Shown here: positions 44,301 to 55,700 of the stretch, in pieces
Numbering within the stretch: position 1 is the stretch's first letter
Layout: every line of letters begins with the position of its first letter
Notes under the pieces: model-generated
What the model saw: only the letters and a program-made list of their open reading frames with translations
Told to the model about the DNA's origin: nothing
The model's database searches: none
Assembly (NCBI RefSeq): GCF_009870125.1
Contig: NC_046680.1
Coordinates: forward strand, 8,928,001 to 8,992,000
DNA: 64,000 nucleotides
Direction of reading: 5' to 3'
From: Drosophila pseudoobscura
Lineage: Eukaryota; Arthropoda; Insecta; Diptera; Drosophilidae
Translations under genes and position numbers: made by a program

Positions 44301-46583
44301 TTGGGAAACTGTTTGCTCTCTTTGTTTATTAGTGGAATTTTTAATCAAAGTTGCGAACAACATTTTACCTGAAGTTTTTGCGCTGTTCTCTGTTCGCTGC
44401 TTTTCATCTGCTTTTCCGCCTTTTTTTCTTGGGGCGAAAGGAGGAGCCTCCTCGTCTTCCTCCGCAGTGTTTATGTAATTCCTTTGGCAGTTTTGTTGGC
44501 TAAACTCTTGAAACTTTGCTGCCATGTAAACTGTCAGTACAAATACACACACACACACCCCGCACACACACACAGAGAACACACGTACACTCCCACATGA
44601 GCAGATTGGGGAGCCGCTTATCTCATGAAAGCTCAAAAAGTTTTGTTTACACGTTACGCCCCAGAGACAGAGAAGCTCCTCCTGCCTCCGCCCCACCCCC
44701 CTCTGTCCCTCTGTCCGGCTCCTGCTTTTGGGAATATTTTCCATATTTTCTGTTATTAAAATATATTTTCATGAAATATTTTTCTTCGATGCAAGTATTT
44801 GTTGATTTTTTTATGGCATTTTAATTAAAGATTTTTCGCACACAAAATGGCATTAAAATTGCAAACGTTTCGTAGGGAATTGCCAGTTCATTCGTCCATC
44901 GTCCATCAGAGCAGCCAGCAGGCAATTCCCTGTACAGGTTGTATTCCTACTTGAGTAAATACCGTGCACCATACACTGAGAAAATAAAACTGGCTGCCAT
45001 TTTGTTCCATTTCAGGATTGGGATTGGGTTTATTTGAAAAAGTACTTTGAAATACCTGTGCTTTTTCTCCCAGTGTATGTTCATGTGAATACAATATATG
45101 TTGCAATATTTTATTGACTCCTTGGATAGCAGGGCCAACGGAATGCAGCCAAAAGGCATTCTAAAGAGCTGTTCAGGTGCTTGTGGGAGGATGCGGATGG
45201 GGTACTCCCCCTCCACGAAGGGAATACCCACTACCACTACTGGGTTTTTTTTTGTACGGAGCAGCATTCACAGCCGAGTTAAGCTGGCAAATAGGAATAG
45301 TTGCCATACTTTTCGCAACTATTTTCCAAGCCAAATGCCTGGCCTGAGGCCCTGACAGGGCGCTCCATCAGTGTAAAGCAGGGTTGCGACAATAACAACA
45401 AAACTAGAAATAAATATGCACATAAATACAAAGCGAGAGCCACACAGCACAACAGGAGAGCAGAGCAACAGCGTGGGGCAAGCGGCAGGCGGCAAGCGGC
45501 AGGTTGCAGGGCAGGCGCCGCAAGCTGCAGAGCATCCGTTCGACCAGCGAAATTCAATTTCCAATAAACGTAAAAAGCCAAAACAGAAATACCATCAACA
45601 ATATGGCTGGGAAAACCATATAAAAAAGGGAAGGCAAATTACCGTTTGGTTCACTTGAAAGTCGAGTGCTGAATGCCCTAATATCAGAGAAAGAGTAGCT
45701 CTTCCAATCGATCTACAGTCCTTTGAAATTCGATGAAGCAAAAGACCCCAAAAATCATTTGATTTGTTTGTAAATGAATCGAAAATAATGATGAAATAGC
45801 TGAAACATCGTTAAAGGAATACAAAATTAAACAGAAATTATATACCAAAAGTGCAATCCAGATGAGTTCTTTGGGTTCTAGAGAAATAGCCATGGAATTG
45901 TTGTTTATATAAAAATTACTTATACAATCTGGAGCTTACTTGCTGCAGGCTATTGGGGAGAGCACACAACACCGACAACCAAACACAATTCGGCAAATAA
46001 AGTCAGGCCTTAAACCACACTTCATCAGTCAGGCAGGAGGCAGGAGGCAGGAAGGCAGGAGGCAGGAAGGCATCCAGGCAGGCCACTATACCGGAGAAGG
46101 TTTATCTAAGCCTTCAGACACACAATGCATATGGGCATACCTCGCACACCTCTCGTACACACACACAAGTAGGTCACAATGCCCCAGAATCACCCGCTTT
46201 CCAGCCCCAGCCCCAGCACCTCTCTGCCTTTCATTTCTGCTTGATTTGGTTTTATTTTGTTTGCAGATTGGAGAATTATTTTCGTAACAACCTTAAAATG
46301 GAATCACGCCAACAGGCAAACGTCAGGGAAAATACACAGGAATTCTCTCACTGGAAAAAGGAACAAAATTTGGGAAACCCGAAAGCAAACCAAAAGCAAA
46401 TATGTTGCGGCAATTAATTTTAATTAATTTCATGTTTTTCCACAACAAAACCAGAAAAATAAGCCATGATATTGATTTCGATGTCAATTTTATGAAAATG
46501 ATACCCTATTAATGTTTGGGGCACACAGGTGCTTGCAACAAAGTGTTGCAGGTATGCGTATACGAGTAGGCACCCGTTTGATA
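41400..46583. other. Noncoding stretch
   Basis: Simple repeats including GTCC near 40706 and CA tracts near 42665 and 42957, plus AT-rich blocks. A 90-codon minus ATG frame (from about 44523) followed by a GTAAAA donor-like site lacks motif support. No gene is called. Confidence 0.5.
46031..46071. repeat. (GGCAGGA)n heptamer repeat
   Basis: About six imperfect units of GGCAGGA/GGCAGGAA. Confidence 0.85.
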
Positions 46584-46607
46584 GATATCTGAGATATCTC
46601 AGATATC
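46584..46607. repeat. Perfect 24-bp palindrome
   Basis: GATATCTGAGAT and its exact reverse complement abut with no spacer. The site contains three GATATC/AGATATCT words. It could extrude a 12-bp stem or bind a dimeric factor. No gene is nearby. Confidence 0.95.
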
Positions 46608-49600
46608 AGAAAGTACTCCCCGAGCTATCACATTTATACAAATCTCGACTCACAACTCCTCCTCCTCCTCCACAACTCTGTCATCTTTCTACCTTTCGAC
46701 TACATCTTTTTGTATGAACAATCCCCAAATATCCCATCAAAAATGTTAACACAATCAAGTATACTTTGATTTGATCCATTTTTTATGTCTGTGTTACGGG
46801 TTTTGTGACTGTGAAAGGTTTTTTAATCAGTAAGAACAGCAATTTGGTCAATTTATGAGTGTTTAGCCGTTGGCCATTGGGCCTTCGAACGAATAAAACA
46901 AGAAGAAATGCGAACTAATAACCCAGAACAAACAGACGAACGAATCTAACAGGATAATGAAAATGTGTATGTGAGCAAGTCGCAATCAATGCAGGCACAA
47001 GTTGAATGAAATACACACCGACACTTGGAACGGGAGAATCGCGCCGGTACGTAATTGGGATAGTCCCAGAGAAAATGGCAGACAAGGCAGAAAACTGCTT
47101 CGTTTCTTCGTCTGGCATTCCAGTAAGAGCCAAATATTGAATATCCCGCTCATCCGAAAGTGCTGATTGATGCCATGGAACAACGAATGTCCACATTGGA
47201 CATTGCTCAAAAGAGCAAGAACCTCAAAATGAGGCACAACCAGAACCATTGAACGGTTTGCGCATTGCCACGGATCCAGATTGAAACCTGTTCCTGAAGT
47301 CCATTTGTCCGTCCGTTAAATATGTCAAAAAAAGTCTATCATACGACTGCAAGGAGGCTTCAGAGGGTATCCTCTGTTTACTTCCAAAAGAGGAATTTAT
47401 GGCAAGGATTGTTAATTTTGCTGTTTACTGTGGCTGGCTGGAGCAAAAGGACTCCTGGGGTAACTTCTTAAGTAACCGCAAACTGTGGACTTAGGCAGCC
47501 CTTAAACCGAAATGGAAAGCGACAACAAAAGGATATCCAGGGGCAGGGGCAGGACCATTAACCCCAACAAAAAGGGAAACAGGCTGGGGCTGAGGCTTGG
47601 GATATCGAAGTCGTTTCCGGCTAATGTGTGTGGGCGGTGAGGGAGATTAAGGGAACGTGGGCGGACGGGAACGGGGACGGGGACACATCCGAATTGAAGC
47701 CTCACTTAGGCATCGCTTAGCGATAGAGGCGACATTTGCACAGCAGTGGGTGTTACTGGGACTGGGACTGGGCGGTGGGGGGTGGGGATTTTTCGGAATG
47801 GGGACATAACTTTAAACCGTAAATTGCGGAAAACTCAAGTCCCAAGAACAAAAGATAGTCCCCGGCCGTTGAAAACATATTCTCGCTCTCCAGCTCTCTA
47901 GCTCTCTCCCTCTCTCGATGTTTTTGCTGTTTTTGGTGCAGTGGCAGTGAAAAATCGTTAACCTAATTTCCCAACAATCCCACTGATGAGGCCGGCTTCC
48001 TCCTCCTCCCTCCTCCCTCCACCCAGGCGTTGTTTTCCCTCCCTTCTTGCCGCCTTCCATAAATTTTCTTTATCTTTATGACTTGTTTTGCTCTGCTCTG
48101 CTGTGCTGCTCCTCCTCCTCCTCCTCCTTCTCTCTACTGTGTCGCCGCTTTTCTCAGTTCTTTTTATAAATTTTGTTGTTTTTGTTTCTGCCACTTTTGG
48201 GCTTTCTATGTGTTGTCGTCTGCCCCACTCGGGCAAGCGAGTGTTAAATAAAGCGTGTTAGGCAGATCCCTCCCCCCACCCAAAAAAAGAGACCCCCGAA
48301 ATTAGCTTTGGAAATGTTTCTGGGGTTTCACTTTTCAAACTTTCAGTTTTTGTCGGATTTTTGTTTAATTTTTATGGCTAGACATTTGGGCGGATTCATT
48401 GGGATTCAGATTTCAAAACAATGGACTTGCTTTGGGGTCCCTGCTGATAGATAATGAAAGTTTCGACAACACAGCAGCTAACGGAGGCCTGGGCCATAGA
48501 CTTTCATGGGGTTTTCAGGCACTAAAAGGCTGTGGAACAATAGCAGAATAAGTGGCACAAATCTCTGAAATGGTCACCCCACAGAATCCCAAAGTATGGA
48601 AGGATCGTGTAATCCCAGAAGCCTCCACCTGCCATATTTCCATCTTCTGCTAAGCTTCCCTCAATCAACCGCGGGTCTGCCTCCCACGAAACTCTGGTGG
48701 GGTGCCAGAGTGCTACAAGTGTTGCACGTGGCATACACGTATTTCCGAGTGCTTGGTACATGTAAAACTCATTTGGCCGAAAGTGGGTTAATTGCATGAC
48801 CGGCTACTGGGCTCCTCCCCCCCACTGACCGTTGCACGAGTTGCATGAATGCAGCGTTGGAGCTAATGGAAAATGCAATTATTCGATGTCTGGGAAATCG
48901 CTCTTCAGCTGTTTATAATAATGCAAATTCAATATGATCTTTTCAGGGGGGAAATCCATTATGAATCAGTGGCAGAATAGCAGGGAAAACATGGCGGATG
49001 AATGTGGAGCGGTGCTTAACAGCCGAATGGCTATACGTAATCATAATGCACATAAGAGTGGCCTGAAGCTGAAGCTGGGACTGGGGTGGGGTGGGGGCTG
49101 AACGGGTTGGAATTGATTTTCCGAATGGGCGGCTGGGGAGAATAGCTCTTCAGCTGATTATCATAATTTACCGAAACCATAAGATCGATTCTCTGGGCGG
49201 GGTGTTTCCATTTTGTATCTGCATTCTGCAATCGTAATTGTAATTGAACTGTTTGTCTGTGTGTGAGTGTGCGTGTGTGTGGGGGGAGGGAGGAAGGGTG
49301 GCCAGCATCAGCTGCTGTTCTGCTCGAAATTTAATTGGCTTTCGCTCTGGCACACGAATTCACGGCTAATTGACAGCCCGTGGGCCTCGGCGAGAATCGC
49401 GGTAATCTTGGCCCGAAAAGTAATCAAATTTATGCCCAACAATTGGCAAGGCGCCAATAAAATGGGCACCCCTCCCCCCCACCACTCCACACACCATGAA
49501 TTGCAGGGGCGGGGCCTCCTCCAATAAACAAAGCCATAACAAAGTGGAGACGATGAAAGAAATGGTCCCGAGCAATATGCAAATGAATAAAACCCGTCAA

Positions 49601-52188
49601 AATGGCCAACAGCTGGCTGCCCCATCGCCCATGCCCCATGCCACAGAACTTCACATAAACAAGATAGCACCGTTGAATGGTCATGAATACGGCGCAGGCC
49701 AGGGGAATTTTCTTTGAAGAAAATTTTCAATTAAATACGCAAGAAAAAAAGGAGTCAAAGCCAAAGAAGAAAATTAGGAATTAATTAAGACAACAACGGG
49801 ACTGGCAAAGGCAAAGGACCAAAGCAAAGTGCAGGAGAAGGAGCAGGAGCAGAAGCAGGAGCTGTGGTATAATTTCAAGCGGAAACCAGGCAAACACAAA
49901 CACACAAAACACAGAACTAACCAACGCCTTGGGTGAGGACCAAAGATGGGGACAGGCCAGAAGCAGGAGGCAGGACGCAGGAGGCAGGAGGCACTGGCAA
50001 AGGAGAATGGAAATTTATTTGTGCGTTGATTGCGCGCAAATGATGATCATTTAATTAAGCACGCAACGGCGAATCCGGAAACGGTAGCTGGACCTCAGAG
50101 CCGGAGAGCCGGAAACGGAGAGAGGCGCTAGCCAGACCCAGACAGGACCCCGGCACAGCGGGCCAGCTCAATCTGTTCTGTGTTTTGCATTTTAGCCCTG
50201 GCCAAAAGAATTTTATGGCCTACTCTTCGGGCCATCCACCTACCGCCGCAGCGTTTTCTTGGCTCGTTATTATTAAATTCTTTTTGCGGCCAGCGACGTG
50301 GCGGGAGAGCCTTCCACTTTGATTGGTTTACTTAATGGCCTGTTGTCATCGCCGGCTCCGTTTTGCTCTCAGATTTTGCCTGCCTTTTGCATTTTCCATA
50401 CACTTTTCCGTTGGACTTTGATTTGAAATGTAAATTGTGCGGCTCTTTCACAGCTCCAGGACCCTAATCCACCGCAACCACACGGCATCCTTCAGAAGTT
50501 GGGCTCGGATTTTTTGTGCTGTATTTATTTTTAATTAAAAACCATTTGGCGGTGCGAGTTTTGTGTAATTACCGAATTCCAATACGAAATGGTTGTGTTC
50601 CTGGAGAAGCGAAGTGGCTCTTTTTATTATTTTTTTGATTAATTTCATGTGGACTTTGTACTAATTATCTTTTAAATGAAAGCTTTTTCAGGAGCATTTA
50701 GTCGTTGGCCAAATATGAATATTTAGCACAAAGGAAAGCCTTTGACAAATGTATTTCATGGAAAATGATAATTTAATTCAATTAAAAGTATTTCTCTAAT
50801 TTAATAAACCCTTTTTGTTGCTATTTTGATTTGCTTTGTCATATTTGTGCACATAAATGTTTCTCTTGATGAACATTTTGTAGGTTTTTCATTATTTCAA
50901 AGTGGTTTCTCCTCTGGCTTTCACATAAGCAAACAATTTCCATTTATCAAAAAAGTAGTGAAAACTAAAAGGGGTTTCCCTGCCATCCGCTAACAGACCG
51001 GTAACTAGTTTTTCCTGGCACCATTTTCTCGGTGCTATCAACTAAATCGCGCTCCTGGGATTTTGCCAATACCGCATTTTGTAGTCATATATAACCAGAG
51101 GCGAGGGTAGGCAATCCGCCCCACACACCACACCTCTCGCACACGTTCCACCGCCCACTCACCGGAAAGTTCTGATCCATTTCCTAGACAACGCTGCGGC
51201 AATTTGTGGCGGATTGCACTCCCCAAAAGCAGACACACACAGATACAGATACACCCAGATACACACAGACACACAGACAGTGGAACAACACAGTTATAGG
51301 AGAGACATTAATACGAAATGAAAATTGAAATTATGTCTATACACTCGACAAACTTTTATGGCATCACAGGGAAAAACAGAGACAGAGACAGCAATAGAGG
51401 GGAGGAGTGGAAGTGGGTGTGGGTGGGGGTGGGGCTTGTGGTGTTTGTCTGTCTGGCTCAACGCGCACAAACAGTTATTTCTGTATGCCCAGAGGGCGTG
51501 CACACATACACACATACCACCCACATATACACATATATATGTATATAATCAATGATAATCCGATGGCGTATTATAACCACATTAACAGTTAGGCACGTTC
51601 GATACGTAATTCGTTACGTTCCAATAGATTTTCATGCTCATTTCAGATAGCAACAGCCCCCAAAAATATACAATAATTGTGCACCGCAAAGGGACTCCGA
51701 CTCCGACTCTGCCTCTGCCTCTGTCTGTGGCTGCGGCAATTGGGGGCTTACAGGCAAATTCAATTGCAAAACGGCGTACAGAATTATACGCTCTTCTGCT
51801 GCTATTCTGTGGTGTATTTTTGCCGAAACCGAAAACCCGTAAACCAGAAAATACTCATTATTATTGCACGGCTGTGCATGGATGCGGCGGGGGCGGGGGG
51901 AGAACGAGACTGCGTCTGGTGTTGGTGACCGCAAAATCAATCAAAAAGTGAACGAAAGATCATTATGGAAACGCCGACGCAAGATAAATGACATTTTAAA
52001 GGGCAGTCGCAGTGCGCCTCTCAGCGTGTGATGGACTGTCCAAAAAAAAGAGCCAACAAAAATTGATTTACTTTCAATTTGCGGCCTGCAAAAAAAGTTC
52101 TTGAAAAATATGCATAATAAATATACGATGGATGGAAAGCCAGATATAAAAATATGGAAAAAAGAGGGAAAACAAAGGCTGGCAGCAG
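46608..52188. other. Noncoding stretch
   Basis: No supported gene. At 51163-51180 (minus) an ATG-initiated 6-codon piece MDQNFP abuts a consensus donor GTGAGTGGG and could be a first coding exon. Otherwise there are simple repeats and AT-rich DNA, including an 800-bp AT-rich block at 50500-51000. Confidence 0.45.
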
Positions 52189-52799
52189 AGCTGGCGTTGT
52201 GGAACATAGCTGAAGGATTTGGTGGAATCTAAGTGGCATTGTGGAACATAGGCGAAGAATTTAGTGGAATCTAAGGGCAAAGGGAATAGCTGGCATTGGG
52301 GAACAAAGCCGAAGAATTTAGCGGAATCTATGGGCAAAGGGAAAGCTAGCTTAGAGGAAGAAAGCCGAAGTATTTAGTGGAACCGAAGAGCAATGGGAAC
52401 AGCTAGCATTGTGTAATATAGGTGATGTGTTCAGTGGAATCTAAGGGCAAAGGGAACAGCTGCCATTGTGGAACAAAGCCGAAGACTTTAGTGGAACCAA
52501 AGGGCGAAGAAAACAGCTAGCATTGTGGAACATAGGTGATGTGTTCAGTGGAATCTAAGGGCAAAGGGAACAGCTGGCATTGTGGAACAAAGCCGAAGAG
52601 TTTAGTGGAACCAAAGGGCAAAGAGAACAGCTAGCATTGTGGAACATATGGGAAGAAATAAGTGGAATCTATGGGCAAAGCGAACAGCTAGCATTGTGGA
52701 ACATAGGTGATGTTGTCAGTGGAATCTAAGGGCAAAGGGAACAGCTAGCATTGTGGACAATATGCGACGAATGTAGTGGAATCTAAGTGCTAAATACAA
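52189..52799. repeat. 57-bp tandem satellite array with two-unit higher-order pattern
   Basis: About ten to eleven copies. Unit starts (AGCTAGCATTGTGGAAC or variant) are at 52288, 52344, 52401, 52458, 52515, 52572, 52629, 52686 and 52743, so the period is exactly 57 bp across seven successive steps. The first copies are shortened. Between 52401 and 52628 two subtypes alternate: one with GGTGATGTGTTCAG and one with AAGCCGAAGA and GGAACCAAAG. This 114-bp dimer implies recent dimer-unit expansion. The unit is 19 codons and part is open on the minus strand, but no gene is inferred. Confidence 0.95.
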
Positions 52800-55700
52800 A
52801 GCTTCCCTCGTGGAACCTTGGTAAATCCCTCGGAAATCAGTTTAATTTTTGAAATATAAACTTTTAATGTAGCACCAACTAAAAGCCAGTCAGCAATCAA
52901 TGGTTTTGGTCGGTGGGTAAGCGCGCATCCTCCACCAAAAAAAAAGGCAACTAAAATTGGATTATTCTTGCGGCCCCCAGGGGGAACCGGCAATAGTGTG
53001 CACACTCTAAACCATGTCAAGTCGAAGTCAAATTCAATTAGACGACATAATTCTATTTGGCAACGCTGACAGATGGCAAATGGCAAAATGTCAGCCCGAA
53101 AGAAAGGGGGTTTTTCCCCTGCGAAAGTTGGCGACGTCGCGTTAGAGAGGGGCGGGGGGCGGGGGGGATAGAGATGGCGTGTACTCCATAAACTTTGAAA
53201 ATGGCAGCGGAATGTGGAAATTAAGTGATGAATATAGCCCTTAGGCGGTGCCCAGAGGGCGAGAGAGGCAAGTCGATTTGGGTCGCTGTAAAATTGCTGG
53301 AGCGCATCAGCCACCTCCCACCAGTCCTGGCACTCCCTCTCCAGACTGCAAAAAATATAGAAAAACATAGCCAGAGGTGAACAATTTTGCGAAATATTTG
53401 ACAGAACCCGCATAGAGGGAGATTTCGCCAAACATCCCCCAGGCACACACATGGCTGCCTCGGTGCGTGGCCAACGGGGCGTAAGCCTTTCGGCCGGCGG
53501 TTCGGGCCCCTGGCAAGCGATGCGCTAATCCAATTATTATCAATTCAGTGACAGGACTATGACTGGGGCTAGGACTAGGGCTAGGGCTGGCTGGCACCCT
53601 CCAAACAAAGTTATAAATAAAGCTCCCTTCGGTCAGTCTTTCACCTGCAAAGTGGGGGGCAGAAAGTTGTTGAAAAGTCTGCGCATAAAATGATTAGAAA
53701 CTCTATCAATATATCAGTAAGTATATATGGGGAACCCCTTTTCGGGGACCCACATCAAAGAGTCAAAGAGAAAGGCGGCTTATCCATTAGACAGGCTCAT
53801 TAAAAATTCAGAATTCTGGCTGGCAGAGGCAAGGCTCTGCCAAAGCCTGGCGGAATCAAAGTCAACCCAGAGAGGGCCTTAAATTTTGAAAGCAAATAAC
53901 AATATTTGCCACATGGCCTCGCCCGTCGCCCGTCGCCCCTCTCCCCTCCTCGGCAGCCAAATGACGAGGCAAACAAACCAAGGATCAGGGCCGGGGGTTG
54001 AGAGTCCTGCGAATTATCTCTGGGGAGCCTCAAAGTTGGTGGGACCCTCTTTCACCGACTGATTGTGAAATCGATAAAGTAAATCGCTGAAGCGATAACA
54101 TAATAAATTCTACGTTTCACGCTCAACTACGCCCAGTGGAAGTGTGGCAGGGTGGCGGGAAGGGGCAGCTGATATTTATATACCTATCACAGTGGCAAAG
54201 GCAGTGGCTATGCGGCGGGCAACATTCACTTTTATGATCTCCAATTGTGGCAGCGCCCTCCTGAAGTATGCAATGCAACAATCAATTCTCCTTTTTATTT
54301 GTTTGTTTGCTGTGCACATAATTCAATGATGGACCCCCACACAAACACACACACACTCAGGCACATATCCTTCCATCGATAACAATAAGAGCAACCCTTT
54401 TTAGGGCCTCTTTTGAGTACGGGTATTGTTGTTTTTTTCTTCTGTGTGTGTATACAGCCCTTGAGGAACTTCCGCACTCGAAAGTTTTCCACAAATAAGG
54501 AAAAAGCTGTAAGGAAAATGGCAAAAGAAAAAGGGAAAAGGGAAAAGGGAAAAGAAAGGGCACCAAAGGTGGAAGGAGTAAAGGATGGCTGAAAAAGGCA
54601 TATGATGCTGTGGATTTTGTGTGATGTAAGTGGTTCCACATATCACAGTGATGTCGGCATCCCGTGATTGCGATCCTGTGATTGTGTCCACGTGCCAGGT
54701 GTCATCACTAATTCGATTAGCATGACTCGGATTGGGGATTCAATTGATAAAGGGAATCATTTTTGCTTCTTTTGTGATTGCTCTCGAGTGGATTGACAGC
54801 GACTCACAGCCTTGGGTGATTCACAATTTACTAAATTTCTAATTTAGAGATCCAGTGATCCTCCGAATCGAATGGGTGCTCTTATGAATCCCATTTTATC
54901 TGCGATTTGTGTCGACCCTTGGCTCTAAATCACAGCATCTCCAATATCTGAACCCTTTGACAGGGACATTCACCTTCATCGAAAGCCTTCGAAAGCAATT
55001 TTAAGTTCCGTCTCCGGCTGTGGCCCTTTTGTCGGAGCTGTACTTTCATATTTGCTGATTTGACATTTATGCCCCTGGGGGAAGGCTTTGTAACCTTTGC
55101 GCATTGGTTGCATGAAAAAATTATGTGTGGCATTAAAATTTGATGACTTTGTGCCTATGGCCCCCAGGCGGGGATCTCCCCCACCCCCCATAAAGGCATT
55201 AGTTCTTTGAGGCGGCTTTCGTTCCCTTTATGTGCGTGTGTGTAGGGGGGAGACTTTTAAAAGCATTCAATTGTCGGCAACAAATCAAGTCCCCCCCTCC
55301 CCATCTTTGCCAACTATTAAGTACAGTTGCCAGTGTTTTTCTCCTCTTGGGGTGCGAGAACAAAGTTCAAAGATAAAAAGTACAGTTTACACAACAACAA
55401 CAAAAAGTATAGTGTTGTCGAACTTTCTTGTATTTTTCATAAATCTCAAGGAAATTACCCAACAAGATGGCAAATGAACAATAGAACCCCCTTCTAATGA
55501 CCTTAAAGAGTGGAAATAAAGAGTCCTTACGTTTATTTCTCATCTCTGGTCGCTTTTTGGACACTGGGGGGTTCTTGGTGTCAGCTTTTGGATACTTAAT
55601 TGGCGACTTTACTGCTGCGGAAACAGCGAGCGCCGACATATTTCAAAGGTCAAGTGAAAGGAAAAGGGACAGGTCACTGAAACTAAGGAAAGGGCTGCCA

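Noticed and set aside
44253..44523. Minus frame MAAKFQEFSQQN... followed by a donor-like GTAAAA
   Set aside because: Composition matches surrounding noncoding DNA and there is no partner exon in phase nearby.
52021..52337. Minus frames with 19-residue periodicity (FVPQCQL...)
   Set aside because: Produced by the 57-bp satellite period being a multiple of three; no start, promoter or conservation evidence.
52790..53452. 220-codon minus frame taken as a whole gene
   Set aside because: Crosses satellite-adjacent and low-complexity DNA. Only the short block behind the acceptor near 53349 is exon-like, and that is reported as a finding.
54186..54205. TATCACAGTGGC word resembling a miR-2/6-family 5' end
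   Set aside because: Only the seed-like start matches and no complementary arm forming a precursor hairpin was seen.
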